Shown: piece after piece, positions 8,593-16,514 of the stretch
How the letters are laid out: each line of letters opens with the position of its first letter
Position numbering within the stretch: the first letter of the stretch is position 1
Assembly: GCA_965212075.1 (NCBI GenBank)
Contig: OZ243043.1
Coordinates: forward strand, 682,001 to 746,000
DNA from: CBDBUR01 sp965212075
GTDB taxonomy: Bacteria > Pseudomonadota > Alphaproteobacteria > JAPOUT01 > G958296285
DNA: 64,000 nt
Direction of reading: 5' to 3'
The notes under the pieces: model-generated
Told to the model about the DNA's origin: nothing
Databases searched by the model: none
Seen by the model: the letters and a program-made list of their open reading frames with translations, nothing else
Translations under genes and position numbers: made by a program

Positions 8593-8949
8593 CTAAAATT
8601 CCAATCCGTTTTCACGAGCGGCTTCCGCCAGCGCTTTGACTCGCCCGTGATAAAGAAATGCGCCGCGATCAAAAACCACTTTTTGAATGCCAGCTTCCTT
8701 CGCGCGCTGCGCAATCAGCGCGCCGACTTTTTGCGCCGCCGCAACGGAGCCGCTTTTTTCCAATGGCTGATCCTTATCACGCGATGAAGCCGCCGCCAAA
8801 GTGCGCTGGGCTTGATCGTCAATGATCTGCGCGTAAATGTGCCGCAGCGAACGTGAGACCGACAGACGCGGTCTGCCGCTCGCCATCAATTTCCGGCGGA
8901 TGCGCTGCTTGCGGCGATCGCGCTGCCTGAAATTTTTGTAGCTGGACAT
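8593..8949 (-). CDS. rplR: Large ribosomal subunit protein uL18
   Basis: 118 residues, family-typical. RIRRKLMASGRPRLSVSRS and HIYAQIIDD, then the 5S rRNA-binding FDRGAFLYHGRVKALAEAARENGL (shown in part). L18 with L5 and L25 anchors 5S rRNA in the central protuberance. Its ATG at 8949 shares the base of the rplF stop. Confidence 0.97.
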   Translation of the reverse strand: MSSYKNFRQRDRRKQRIRRKLMASGRPRLSVSRSLRHIYAQIIDDQAQRTLAAASSRDKDQPLEKSGSVAAAQKVGALIAQRAKEAGIQKVVFDRGAFLYHGRVKALAEAARENGLEF

Positions 8950-9482
8950 TATTTTTTCTTCCCTTCTTTCATAAAGACATATTCGTTCAGATGGCGCACA
9001 CCTTTGCCTTTATAAGGCTCCGGCGGACGCAAAGCGCGGATTTCAGCAGCGATCTGGCCGATCTTCTGCTTGTCAATTCCGCTGATCGTGATGCTGGTCG
9101 GCTTGGGGCAGGCAATCTCAACGCCCTCCGGCACGGGATAATCTATATCATGACTGTAGCCCAAATTGAGCTTGAGCGTCTTGCCCGCCATCTGCGCGCG
9201 ATAACCCACACCGCGAATTTCAAGCTCGCGGGTGAAGCCCGTGCTGACGCCGGTCGCCATATTGGCGGCCAAAGCACGCTGCATACCCCAAAAAGCACGG
9301 CCACGACGCGAAGAATTCGCTGGTGCAAAAACGAGCTGGCCGTCTTTTTCGGTCATTGTGACTTCATCCGACAGGCGCAGCGAAAGCTCGCCTTTCGGGC
9401 CGATCAATTTCAGCTCGCGTCCGGCAACCGAGGCTTTGACGCCATCCGGCAAAATGACAGCATTTTTACCCACACGCGACAT
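8949..9482 (-). CDS. rplF: Large ribosomal subunit protein uL6
   Basis: 177 residues from the ATG at 9482 (MSRVGKNAV, the standard L6 start), two bases after the rpsH stop. An in-frame ATG at 9500 would add six residues and overlap rpsH, and is less likely. The conserved C-terminal block PEPYKGKGVRHLNEYV is present. L6 binds near the sarcin-ricin loop at the factor-binding site. Confidence 0.97.
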   Translation of the reverse strand: MSRVGKNAVILPDGVKASVAGRELKLIGPKGELSLRLSDEVTMTEKDGQLVFAPANSSRRGRAFWGMQRALAANMATGVSTGFTRELEIRGVGYRAQMAGKTLKLNLGYSHDIDYPVPEGVEIACPKPTSITISGIDKQKIGQIAAEIRALRPPEPYKGKGVRHLNEYVFMKEGKKK

Positions 9483-9484
9483 GT

Positions 9485-9880
9485 TCAAAACACCCGACAT
9501 AAAACTTCGCCGCCAACGCGCTCTTCACGCGCGGTGGCATCTGACATCACGCCTTTTGGCGTAGACAAAATAGAAATACCCAGCCCATTTTGAAATACCG
9601 GCATGCTTTTCACCGACGCATAGATTCTGCGGCCCGGCTTGGAGACCCGCTCAAGACGGCGAATTACCGGCAGGCCTTCATGATATTTCAGCTCAATTTC
9701 AAACTCAGCGCACACGCCAGCGTCAACGCGGCAAAAGCTCTGGATGTAGCCCTGCTGGGCCAGCACTTCCAGCACGCGCTCGCGCAGGCGCGAGGCCGGC
9801 GTCTTGACCATCGCATGGCCGCGCATCTGGGCGTTGCGTATATGGGTGAGCATATCGCCGAGTGGATCTGTTTGACTCAT
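9485..9880 (-). CDS. rpsH: Small ribosomal subunit protein uS8
   Basis: 131 residues. The N-terminus has DPLGDMLTHIRNAQM and the C-terminus GISILSTPKGVMSDATAREERVGGEVLC (quoted in part). S8 is a primary 16S rRNA binder in the central domain, and in E. coli it represses its own operon by binding the L5 region; no such operator is recognised here. It lies 15 bases after rpsN. Confidence 0.97.
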   Translation of the reverse strand: MSQTDPLGDMLTHIRNAQMRGHAMVKTPASRLRERVLEVLAQQGYIQSFCRVDAGVCAEFEIELKYHEGLPVIRRLERVSKPGRRIYASVKSMPVFQNGLGISILSTPKGVMSDATAREERVGGEVLCRVF

Positions 9881-9895
9881 AACCTTATCTCCCCT

Positions 9896-10201
9896 CTACC
9901 AGCTCGACTTGACCAAGCCCGGAATGAGCCCGTTTGAGCCGAGCTCACGCAGCGCAATGCGCGACATGCGCACCTTGCGATAATAGCCTCGCGGGCGGCC
10001 AGTCAGCTCGCAGCGATTGCGTATGCGTGTCGGCGCCGAATTGCGCGGCAATTTTGCCAAAGCCTGGCTGAGCTCAAAACGCTCGGCAGGCGCCAGCGCG
10101 CGATCCATAATTTTCGCCTTGAGCGCGCTGCGCCGCTCGCGATAAGACGACGCAAGGCGCTTGCGCTTTAAATTTCGCTCAATTGCACTTTTCTTGGCCA
10201 T
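9896..10201 (-). CDS. rpsN: Small ribosomal subunit protein uS14, zinc-independent form
   Basis: 101 residues, the long form without the CxxC-CxxC zinc ribbon; a single Cys is present (RNRCELTGRPRGYYRKV). The C-terminus GLIPGLVKSSW is typical. S14 sits in the 30S head near S3 and S10. The zinc-free paralogue in this operon is normal for proteobacteria. Confidence 0.97.
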   Translation of the reverse strand: MAKKSAIERNLKRKRLASSYRERRSALKAKIMDRALAPAERFELSQALAKLPRNSAPTRIRNRCELTGRPRGYYRKVRMSRIALRELGSNGLIPGLVKSSW

Positions 10202-10218
10202 AAAAGTCTCCTGCTGTC

Positions 10219-10764
10219 CTAATTGAGAAAGGGAAAGTTAAAAGCTTCAAGCAAAGCACGCGCTTCTTCATCTTTTGAAGCTGTCGTGCAGATCGTGATG
10301 TCAAAGCCGCGAACACCATCAACTTTGTCATAGTCAATTTCGGGGAACACAATATGCTCCTTGATGCCCAGCGAATAATTGCCATGACCATCAAAGCTGC
10401 GCGCGTTCAAGCCGCGAAAATCGCGCTGCCGCGGCAGGGCAACATTGATCAAACGATCAATAAATTCAAACATCCAGCGGCGGCGCAAAGTCACTTTGAC
10501 GCCAATCGCCATATTCTCACGCAATTTGAAGCCCGCTTCCGATTTGCGCGCGCGCGTGATCACCACCTGCTGTCCGGCGATCAAGGTCAGCTCTTTGACC
10601 GCACTTTGAATATGTTTGCGATCCGCCGTCGCCGCGCCCACGCCCATATTCAGCACAACCTTCTCAAGACGCGGCGCCTGCATCGGATTCTTGAAGCCAA
10701 ATTTGTCCACCAGAGCGGCGCGAATGACATCATCATAAAGCTTTCTCAAACGCGGTTCAGACAT
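10219..10764 (-). CDS. rplE: Large ribosomal subunit protein uL5
   Basis: 181 residues from the ATG at 10764 (MSEPRLRKLY). A TTG two codons upstream was not chosen. The family motifs are KVVLNMGVG, ARKSEAGFKLRE, PRQRDFRGLN and the GNYSLGIKEHIVFPEIDYD block. L5 binds 5S rRNA and contacts P-site tRNA. The start lies within the last eight bases of rplX. Confidence 0.97.
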   Translation of the reverse strand: MSEPRLRKLYDDVIRAALVDKFGFKNPMQAPRLEKVVLNMGVGAATADRKHIQSAVKELTLIAGQQVVITRARKSEAGFKLRENMAIGVKVTLRRRWMFEFIDRLINVALPRQRDFRGLNARSFDGHGNYSLGIKEHIVFPEIDYDKVDGVRGFDITICTTASKDEEARALLEAFNFPFLN

Positions 10765-11092
10765 TATCAATTACCTCGCCGGAACGCTGCGCAATGCGCA
10801 CCTTGCGGCCATTCTTCAAATGCTTATAGCCAATGCGCGTCGGCTTGTTATCCTTAGGATCCAAAAGGCTCAGGTTGGAAATATCAATCCGTCCTTCCTT
10901 TTGCACACGCCCACCCGGGCCGGTCTGCGACGGCTTGTCATGATGCCAAAGCATATTGACATTGCTGACCAAAGCGCGATTTTCCTGCGGAAATATGCCT
11001 AGAATCTCGCCCGTCTTGCCCCTATCGCGGCCAGCGCGCACGATGACCTTATCGCCTTTTTTCAGCTTCACTTTCTCCTGCCTGCCTTTCAT
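10757..11092 (-). CDS. rplX: Large ribosomal subunit protein uL24
   Basis: 111 residues. A KOW motif begins at KLKKGDKVIVRAGRDRGKTGEI (residues about 9-30), followed by NMLWHHDKPSQTGPGG. L24 is one of the two assembly-initiator proteins of the 50S subunit and lies at the tunnel exit. It begins one base after the rplN stop. Confidence 0.96.
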   Translation of the reverse strand: MKGRQEKVKLKKGDKVIVRAGRDRGKTGEILGIFPQENRALVSNVNMLWHHDKPSQTGPGGRVQKEGRIDISNLSLLDPKDNKPTRIGYKHLKNGRKVRIAQRSGEVIDNV

Positions 11093-11093
11093 C

Positions 11094-11462
11094 TCACAAA
11101 ACCTCCGGTGCGAGCGAAATGATTTTCATCAATGAGCGCGCGCGCAATTCGCGCGTGACCGGCCCAAAAATACGTGTGCCAATCGGTTCGCCCTGCTCAT
11201 TGACGATCACCGCCGCGTTTTTATCAAATCGGATCACGCTGCCATCGGTGCGGCGCACCGGACTCGCCGTGCGCACGATCACCGCTTTGACGATCTCGCC
11301 CTTTTTGACGCGGCCGCGCGGCGCCGCATCCTTGATGGACGCGACGATGATGTCACCAATATGCGCATAGCGCCGCTTAGAGCCGCCCAGCACTTTAATG
11401 CACTCCACACGCCGCGCGCCCGAATTGTCGGCAACTTCAAGCTCTGTCTGCATCTGAATCAT
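11094..11462 (-). CDS. rplN: Large ribosomal subunit protein uL14
   Basis: 122 residues, exactly the common family length, from the ATG at 11462 (MIQMQTELEVADNSGAR). The longer open frame to 11498 lies inside rpsQ and is rejected. Visible motifs are VECIKVLGGSKRRYA and GTRIFGPVTRELR. L14 forms an intersubunit bridge with 16S helix 14. The ATG overlaps the rpsQ TGA. Confidence 0.97.
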   Translation of the reverse strand: MIQMQTELEVADNSGARRVECIKVLGGSKRRYAHIGDIIVASIKDAAPRGRVKKGEIVKAVIVRTASPVRRTDGSVIRFDKNAAVIVNEQGEPIGTRIFGPVTRELRARSLMKIISLAPEVL

Positions 11463-11689
11463 TCTGCAATCACTTCCCATTTCTTGAGCTTTGACCAAGG
11501 CCGCGACTCCTGAATGCGCACGATGTCGCCCGCCTTGAAGCGGTTGACCTCATCATGCGCATGGTAGCGCTTCGTGCGCCGCACGATCTTTTTGTAAAGC
11601 GGATCAATGAACCTGCGCTCCACGCGCACGACAATCGTCTTATCGCTTTTGTCGCTGACAACAATGCCGCTCAAAATACGCCTCGGCAT
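11459..11689 (-). CDS. rpsQ: Small ribosomal subunit protein uS17
   Basis: 76 residues with the OB-fold signature VVSDKSDKTIVVRVERRF, PLYKKIVRRTKRYHAHDE and the end RPWSKLKKWEVIAE. S17 is a primary 16S binder in the 5' domain. Its ATG (11689) shares a base with the rpmC stop. Confidence 0.97.
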   Translation of the reverse strand: MPRRILSGIVVSDKSDKTIVVRVERRFIDPLYKKIVRRTKRYHAHDEVNRFKAGDIVRIQESRPWSKLKKWEVIAE

Positions 11690-11943
11690 TATTTCTTCTC
11701 CTCTGTTTTAGATTCTGTCTTTGGTTTCGCTTCCAGCTTCTCCGGCGCGGATGAAGTTTTTTTGCGCGCATTCATTTCGGTTTTGATCCGCGCAATATCG
11801 CGCCGTGCGGTGCGCATCAGGGCCGTGCTCTTAATCTGCCCGCCGATCAGCTCAAAGCGGAAATCCATATGCTTCTTGCGCAAATCCAAAAGCTGCACAG
11901 CAAGCTGGTCGGCGCTCATATCACGAACTTCAGACGGCTTCAT
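11689..11943 (-). CDS. rpmC: Large ribosomal subunit protein uL29 with Lys/Glu tail
   Basis: 84 residues from the ATG at 11943 (MKPSEVRDMSADQL), which overlaps the rplP TGA. The ten extra codons upstream would fall inside rplP. The core ends near MNARKK at about residue 62; the remaining 22 residues are a charged tail (SSAPEKLEAKPK...). L29 lies at the tunnel exit with L23 and helps dock SRP and trigger factor, so a flexible tail there would be surface-exposed. Confidence 0.96.
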   Translation of the reverse strand: MKPSEVRDMSADQLAVQLLDLRKKHMDFRFELIGGQIKSTALMRTARRDIARIKTEMNARKKTSSAPEKLEAKPKTESKTEEKK

Positions 11944-12356
11944 ATCTGTGCCTCCCGCTTGACCTGCCGACAAATCACCGGCAGCTTCGCCGCACCGCGC
12001 CGCAAAGCCTCATAGGCAATGTCATCGCCAACGCCGTCAATTTCAAACATGATGCGCCCGGGCTTCACACGGCAAGCCCAATATTCAGGCGTTCCCTTGC
12101 CCTTGCCCATGCGCACTTCGGTCGGCTTTTTGGAAACCGGCACGTCGGGGAAAATCCTGATCCAAACGCGGCCAGCGCGCTTCATATGCCGCGTGATCGC
12201 GCGCCGCGCGGCTTCAATTTGCCGCGCCGTCACCCGCCCCGGTGCCAGCGCGCGCAAACCATGCGAGCCAAAATCCAATTTGACCCCGCGCGCGGCCATG
12301 CCGTGAATGCGTCCCTTATGCGCCTTGCGGAACTTGGTGCGCTTAGGCTGCATCAT
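11940..12356 (-). CDS. rplP: Large ribosomal subunit protein uL16
   Basis: 138 residues starting MMQPKRTKFRKAHKGRI, matching the MLQPKRTKFRK form of the family. Further motifs are MKRAGRVWIRIFPDVPVSKKPTEVRMGKGKG (shown as the conserved core) and the ends typical of L16. It binds near the A site and helps 50S maturation. The ATG overlaps the rpsC TGA. Confidence 0.97.
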   Translation of the reverse strand: MMQPKRTKFRKAHKGRIHGMAARGVKLDFGSHGLRALAPGRVTARQIEAARRAITRHMKRAGRVWIRIFPDVPVSKKPTEVRMGKGKGTPEYWACRVKPGRIMFEIDGVGDDIAYEALRRGAAKLPVICRQVKREAQI

Positions 12357-13117
12357 GAGCCTTCTCCTGCTTCAGCTGTGCTGCTCGGTGCTGAAGAGGG
12401 TGCTGAAGAGGGTGCTGAAGATCCGGCAGGCACTGACGGGCGATCCAGATCATTTTTTTGCAAATTGTCGCGCGCCATCGGATCATGCTCCATAATTTCG
12501 CCCTTGAAGACCCAAACTTTGATCCCGCAAACGCCATAGGTCGTCATCGCATCCACTTTGGCAAAATCAACATTGGCGCGCAGAGTGTGCAGAGGCACGC
12601 GGCCTTCGTGATACCATTCCGTGCGCGCGATTTCAGCACCCCCAAGACGGCCCGCACAGCTAATTTTGATTCCCTCAGCGCCCAAGCGCATGGCCAGCTG
12701 CAAAGCGCGCTTCATCGTGCGGCGAAACGGCGCGCGGCGCTCTAATTGCTGCCCAATGTTTTCAGCGATCAGGCGCGCGTCAATTTCAGGCTTGCGCACT
12801 TCAACGATGTTAATGGCCGTATCCACATTGGTCATCTTGCTGATCTGGCGGCGGATATTTTCAATGTCCACGCCCTTTTTACCGATCACAACTCCCGGGC
12901 GCGCCGTATGAATCGTCACGCGGCACTTCATGTGAGGGCGCTCAATGACAATGCGCGAAATCGCTCCCTGCTGGCTGAATCTTTTGCGAAGAAAATCCCC
13001 GATCTTCAAATCTTGATGCAGCAGATCGGCATAATCGCCTCTTTCTGCGAACCAGCAAAAATTCCATGTCCGATTGATGCCTAAACGCAGAGAAATCGGA
13101 TTGACTTTCTGTCCCAT
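12353..13117 (-). CDS. rpsC: Small ribosomal subunit protein uS3 with repetitive tail
   Basis: 254 residues. The N-terminus is MGQKVNPISLRLGINRTWN, the KH domain includes PGVVIGKKGVDIENIRR, and the C-terminal domain has GLGGAEIARTEW-like sequence (RLGGAEIARTEWYHEG). S3 lines the mRNA entry tunnel. The last 25 or so residues are Ser/Ala/Pro repeats (SSAP units) encoded by three 12-bp repeats at 12387-12422, an extension absent from most S3 proteins. Confidence 0.97.
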   Translation of the reverse strand: MGQKVNPISLRLGINRTWNFCWFAERGDYADLLHQDLKIGDFLRKRFSQQGAISRIVIERPHMKCRVTIHTARPGVVIGKKGVDIENIRRQISKMTNVDTAINIVEVRKPEIDARLIAENIGQQLERRAPFRRTMKRALQLAMRLGAEGIKISCAGRLGGAEIARTEWYHEGRVPLHTLRANVDFAKVDAMTTYGVCGIKVWVFKGEIMEHDPMARDNLQKNDLDRPSVPAGSSAPSSAPSSAPSSTAEAGEGS

Positions 13118-13530
13118 CAGCCTGTCTCCTTTTTATGTTTGGTATCTTTGGCCTCTTCGCGCAGAACATCTTCGCGCAGAACAATGGTGATCTGGCTGAA
13201 TGGCTTCAAAATGCTGCCGGTGCGGCCGCGCGCGCGCGGACGCCAGCGTTTCATCACGAGATTCTTGCCTACATAGGCCTCCGCGACGAACAATGAGTCA
13301 ATGTCAAGGCTGTGATTGTTCTCAGCATTGGCGACTGCGCTGTTGAGCACTTTGAACGCAAAAGATGCCGCACGCTGCGGCGCAAAGCGCAGATCGTTGA
13401 GTGCTTTTTCAACCGGCTTGCCGCGGATCATGTGCGCCACAAGATTAAGCCTGTAAGGACTCGTGCGCAACGACCGCCCCACAGCATAGGCCTGCCGCTT
13501 GGTTGAATCGGATAACTTCGCCGCCATCAT
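13117..13530 (-). CDS. rplV: Large ribosomal subunit protein uL22
   Basis: 137 residues. RSLRTSPYRLNLVAHMIRGK, LKVLNSAVANAENNH-like sequence (FKVLNSAVANAENNH) and the tunnel hairpin GKNLVMKRWRPRARGR are present. L22 lines the peptide exit tunnel and its hairpin forms part of the macrolide-sensitive constriction. The C-terminal tail contains a 15-bp tandem duplication (13155-13184) encoding VLRED/VLREE. Two consecutive ATGs (13530, 13527) are possible starts. Confidence 0.96.
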   Translation of the reverse strand: MMAAKLSDSTKRQAYAVGRSLRTSPYRLNLVAHMIRGKPVEKALNDLRFAPQRAASFAFKVLNSAVANAENNHSLDIDSLFVAEAYVGKNLVMKRWRPRARGRTGSILKPFSQITIVLREDVLREEAKDTKHKKETG

Positions 13531-13802
13531 TTGCCTCCCTTCTTATCGACCATATGGCCGTGATAGGTGCGCGTCGGCGCGAACTCGCCAAATTTGTGGC
13601 CGATCATGTCTTCGGTGACCAGCACCGGAATATGTTTGCGGCCATTATGAATGCCAAAAGTCAGCCCGACAAATTGCGGCAGAATCGTAGAACGGCGGCT
13701 CCAGATTTTAATGACATCCTTGCGCCCGGAGCCATGCGCGGCCTCCGCCTTTTTGAGCAGATAGCCGTCAACAAAAGGGCCTTTCCAAACAGAACGCGCC
13801 AT
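13527..13802 (-). CDS. rpsS: Small ribosomal subunit protein uS19
   Basis: 91 residues. The sequence MARSVWKGPFVDGYLLKK, IKIWSRRSTILPQFVGLTF and HNGRKHIPVLVTEDMIGHKFGEFAPTRTYHGH are standard for S19, here quoted in short pieces. S19 forms a head complex with S13 and contacts the A-site region. It starts three bases after the rplB stop. Confidence 0.97.
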   Translation of the reverse strand: MARSVWKGPFVDGYLLKKAEAAHGSGRKDVIKIWSRRSTILPQFVGLTFGIHNGRKHIPVLVTEDMIGHKFGEFAPTRTYHGHMVDKKGGK

Positions 13803-13805
13803 AAT

Positions 13806-14648
13806 CTATCTCCGTCCCTTTCTGCGCTCGTGGCGCGAGCGGACAATATAGCGATCACTGGTTTTACGCGCGCGCGTGCGCTTGCCCTTGGTGGATTGTC
13901 CCCAGGGAGTCACCGGATGCCGTCCGCCAGAAGAGCGCCCCTCGCCGCCCCCGTGAGGATGGTCAACCGGATTCATCGCAACGCCGCGCACATGAGGCCT
14001 TTTGCCACGCCAGCGATTGCGTCCGGCCTTAGCGAGCTTTTGATTGGAATGATCAGGATTGGACACCGCGCCAACGCTCGCCAGACATTTGGCGTGAATC
14101 AGGCGCTGCTCCCCCGATTTGAGGCGCACAATCGCATAATCGCCGTCGCGCCCGACCAGCTGAGCATAAGCACCCGCAGAGCGCGCAATCTGCGCGCCTT
14201 TGCCAGCTTTCAGCTCAATATTATGAATGACCGTGCCGATCGGCATATTCTCCAAAGGCATCGCATTGCCGGGCTGGACATCCACCTGCGCGCCCGATAT
14301 CACCCGATCCCCCGCGTGCAGCCGCTGCGGCGCCAAAATATACGACAGCTCGCCGGTTTCATATTTCAGCAGCGCAATAAACGCCGAACGGTTCGGATCA
14401 TATTCAATCCGCTCCACAACCGAAGGCACATCAAATTTGCGCCGCTTGAAATCCACCTGCCGCCAGGCGCGCTTATGTCCGCCGCCGCGATGGCGCGAAG
14501 TCATGCGCCCCAAATTATTGCGCCCGCCCGAACTGGACTTCCCGCGCGTCAAACTCTTGATCGGCCGCCCCTTCCAGAGCTCCGAGCGGTCAACCGTGAT
14601 CAGGCCGCGCCGCGCCGCCGATGAAGGCTTATGCTGCTTCAGAGCCAT
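13806..14648 (-). CDS. rplB: Large ribosomal subunit protein uL2
   Basis: 280 residues, full length. The RNA-binding GGGHKRAWRQVDFKR, the SH3-like middle GAGRNRWRGKRPHVRGVAMNPVDHPHGGGEGR (conserved His within HPHGGGEG) and the end RSGGRHPVTPWG-like sequence are present. L2 is needed for subunit association and peptidyl-transferase assembly. Its ATG overlaps the rplW TAA by one base. Confidence 0.98.
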   Translation of the reverse strand: MALKQHKPSSAARRGLITVDRSELWKGRPIKSLTRGKSSSGGRNNLGRMTSRHRGGGHKRAWRQVDFKRRKFDVPSVVERIEYDPNRSAFIALLKYETGELSYILAPQRLHAGDRVISGAQVDVQPGNAMPLENMPIGTVIHNIELKAGKGAQIARSAGAYAQLVGRDGDYAIVRLKSGEQRLIHAKCLASVGAVSNPDHSNQKLAKAGRNRWRGKRPHVRGVAMNPVDHPHGGGEGRSSGGRHPVTPWGQSTKGKRTRARKTSDRYIVRSRHERRKGRR

Positions 14649-14944
14649 TAGCTTTTCGCTCCGGTGAATAATTCAATGTTTTCGCCTTTTTCCAATGTGA
14701 CGATCGCCTTTTTGTAATGGCTGCGCCGTCCCCAAATGCCGCGAAACCTTTTGCGCTTGCCTTTTTGGCAAATTATATTCACCGACTTCACTTTGACCTT
14801 AAAAAGCGCCTCAATGGCCTTTTTGACCTGCGGCTTGGCCGCTTGTGAAGATACGCGGAAAATGACCTGACCTTTTTCCGTCAGCTCCGTTGCTTTTTCA
14901 CTGATGACAGGATGTTCTATTAAAGTGTAATATTTTTCGTTCAT
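14648..14944 (-). CDS. rplW: Large ribosomal subunit protein uL23
   Basis: 98 residues, with HPVISEKATEL, VKKAIEALFKVKVKSVN and the basic loop KRKRFRGIWGRRSHYKKAIVTL (partial quotations). L23 is the docking site for trigger factor and SRP at the tunnel exit. Its ATG overlaps the rplD TGA (ATGA). Confidence 0.97.
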   Translation of the reverse strand: MNEKYYTLIEHPVISEKATELTEKGQVIFRVSSQAAKPQVKKAIEALFKVKVKSVNIICQKGKRKRFRGIWGRRSHYKKAIVTLEKGENIELFTGAKS

Positions 14945-15567
14945 GCGAAGCGCTCCCCGATACCTTTCAGCGCAGATTGCGTCAAGACGAGCTGGTCGTG
15001 GCGCAAAATGTCATAGACATTCAGACCCATCAAAGACAAAACCTGAATGCCCGGAATGTTGCGCGCACTAAGCGCGAAGTTTTTTTGAATGTCAGAATCA
15101 ACGATCAAAGCCGAAGACAGACCAAGCGCGGTTAATTTTGGGCGCAGAGATGAAGTTTTTGGCGCTTCGCTTTGCGCTTGATCCAGCACAAACAAAGAAG
15201 CACTCTGCGCGCGCGCCGATAAAGCATGGCGCAGAGCTAATTGGCGAATTTTCTTTGGCAGCTTTTGCGTGTAATCACGCGGCGAAGGCCCGTGCGCCAC
15301 ACCGCCGCCGCGAAATAGGTTCACTTTGCGCGTTCCATGCCGCGCGCCGCCCGACCCCTTTTGCCGCATGATCTTCTGGGTTGAGCCTTTGATTTGACCG
15401 CGGCTTTTCACTTTATGCGTCCCCGCACGGCGCGTGGCGCGCTGGCTGACCACTATGCGCTGCAAAATGTCAATGCGCGGCTTGAGGCCGAAAATCGCCT
15501 CATTCAATTCCACCTCGCCGACATTCTTTGCGTCTAATGCGTCTAATGATTTCACCGCGACTTTCAT
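14941..15567 (-). CDS. rplD: Large ribosomal subunit protein uL4
   Basis: 208 residues. The tunnel loop contains GTHKVKSRGQIKGSTQKIMRQKGSGGARHGT (seen in full in the frame, shown here as its conserved ends) and the fold ends with VYDILRHDQLVLTQSAL. L4 is an early 50S assembly protein, and in E. coli represses the S10 operon. A 9-bp tandem duplication at 15530-15547 adds LDA near residues 8-13. Confidence 0.97.
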   Translation of the reverse strand: MKVAVKSLDALDAKNVGEVELNEAIFGLKPRIDILQRIVVSQRATRRAGTHKVKSRGQIKGSTQKIMRQKGSGGARHGTRKVNLFRGGGVAHGPSPRDYTQKLPKKIRQLALRHALSARAQSASLFVLDQAQSEAPKTSSLRPKLTALGLSSALIVDSDIQKNFALSARNIPGIQVLSLMGLNVYDILRHDQLVLTQSALKGIGERFA

Positions 15568-15569
15568 TA

Positions 15570-16508
15570 TTATTTCTCGCTTTTTTCCGCTTTAGCTGTT
15601 TCTTTAGCTGTTTCTTTTTTAACTGTTGTTTTTTTAGCTGTTGTTTTTTTAGCTTTCCCCTCTTGCTCTTCTTCTTGAACAGCAGCCTTCTGCGTAGCAG
15701 CCTTCTGCGTAGCAGCCTTCTGCGTAGCAGCGTCCTGCGTAGCAGCGTCCTGCGTAGCAGCGTCCTGCGTAGCAGCGTCCTGCGTAGCAGCGTCCTGCGT
15801 AGCAGCGTCCTGCGCAGCAGCTTTTTGCGATGCGCCGACCAGACCTGCCGGATGCGGCGCATCTTTGGGCGCAGCGCGCTTGACAGCATCGCGCACCTGC
15901 ACCCAGCTTCCCCGCGCGCCCGGCACAGCACCTTTGATAAAAATCACCTCAAGCGCTTCATCCACTTTGACGATCTCAAGATTTTGCACCGTCACACGCC
16001 GCGCGCCCATATGGCCGGCCATTTTTTTGCCCTTAAACACTTTGCCCGGGTCTTGGCACTGGCCGGTGGAACCATGCGAACGATGGCTGATAGAAACGCC
16101 ATGACTGGCGCGCAGACCGGAAAAATTATGCCGCTTCATCGCGCCGGCAAATCCTTTGCCAATGGATTGCGCGGTCGCGTCAACAAGCTGTCCGGCGACA
16201 AAATGTGCTGCCGAAAGCTTGCTGCCGACATCAACCACTTCATCCGCTTTGACCCGAAACTCAGCGGCGATATGTTTGGGCGCGATGCCCGCTTTTTCAT
16301 AAACGACCCGCTGCGGCTTCGCGATATTTTTGGGCTTCGCAGCCCCCGCACCGAGCAGCACCGCGTGATAGCCATTTTTCTCCGCACGGCGCACACCGAT
16401 AACTTCACAGGCTTCGTTTTTGAGCACCGTCACCGGCAATTGACGGCCTTCTTTGTCATAGACCTGCGTCATGCCGATTTTTTTAAAAATAAGTCCCGTG
16501 CGCATCAT
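15570..16508 (-). CDS. rplC: Large ribosomal subunit protein uL3 with long tandem-repeat tail
   Basis: 312 residues, whereas L3 is usually 205-240. The core is ordinary: TGLIFKKIGMTQVYD at the start, GKGFAGAMKRHNFSG, the HGSTGQCQDPGKVFKGKKMAGHMG block whose Gln is the usual PrmB methylation site, and KGAVPGARGSWV. After about residue 225 comes a repetitive tail: ten QDAAT/QKAAT-type pentapeptides encoded by 15-bp repeats, then an acidic EEEQEG patch and a Lys/Thr/Ala-rich histone-tail-like segment (AKKTTAKKTT...). L3 initiates 50S assembly and its core reaches the peptidyl-transferase centre. The tail should project from the subunit surface. Two adjacent ATGs (16508, 16505) are candidate starts. 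Confidence 0.96.
   Translation of the reverse strand: MMRTGLIFKKIGMTQVYDKEGRQLPVTVLKNEACEVIGVRRAEKNGYHAVLLGAGAAKPKNIAKPQRVVYEKAGIAPKHIAAEFRVKADEVVDVGSKLSAAHFVAGQLVDATAQSIGKGFAGAMKRHNFSGLRASHGVSISHRSHGSTGQCQDPGKVFKGKKMAGHMGARRVTVQNLEIVKVDEALEVIFIKGAVPGARGSWVQVRDAVKRAAPKDAPHPAGLVGASQKAAAQDAATQDAATQDAATQDAATQDAATQDAATQKAATQKAATQKAAVQEEEQEGKAKKTTAKKTTVKKETAKETAKAEKSEK
15681..15830 (-). repeat. 15-bp minisatellite in the rplC 3' end
   Basis: Ten contiguous 15-bp units: on the plus strand three AGCAGCCTTCTGCGT, five AGCAGCGTCCTGCGT, one AGCAGCGTCCTGCGC and one diverged unit ending TTTTTGCGA. Units within each block are identical, which suggests recent slippage or unequal recombination. Each unit adds five residues in frame, so copy-number change would not disrupt rplC. 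Confidence 0.97.
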
Positions 16509-16514
16509 ATCCCC

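Noticed and set aside
15681..15830. Regular repeats that could suggest a CRISPR array
   Set aside because: Units are 15 bp, directly abutting and without unique spacers, and they lie in frame inside rplC. No cas genes are present.
15500..15931. Repetitive Arg/Leu frames on both strands over the L3 tail
   Set aside because: They arise from the 15-bp repeats read out of frame; only the rplC frame joins a known protein.
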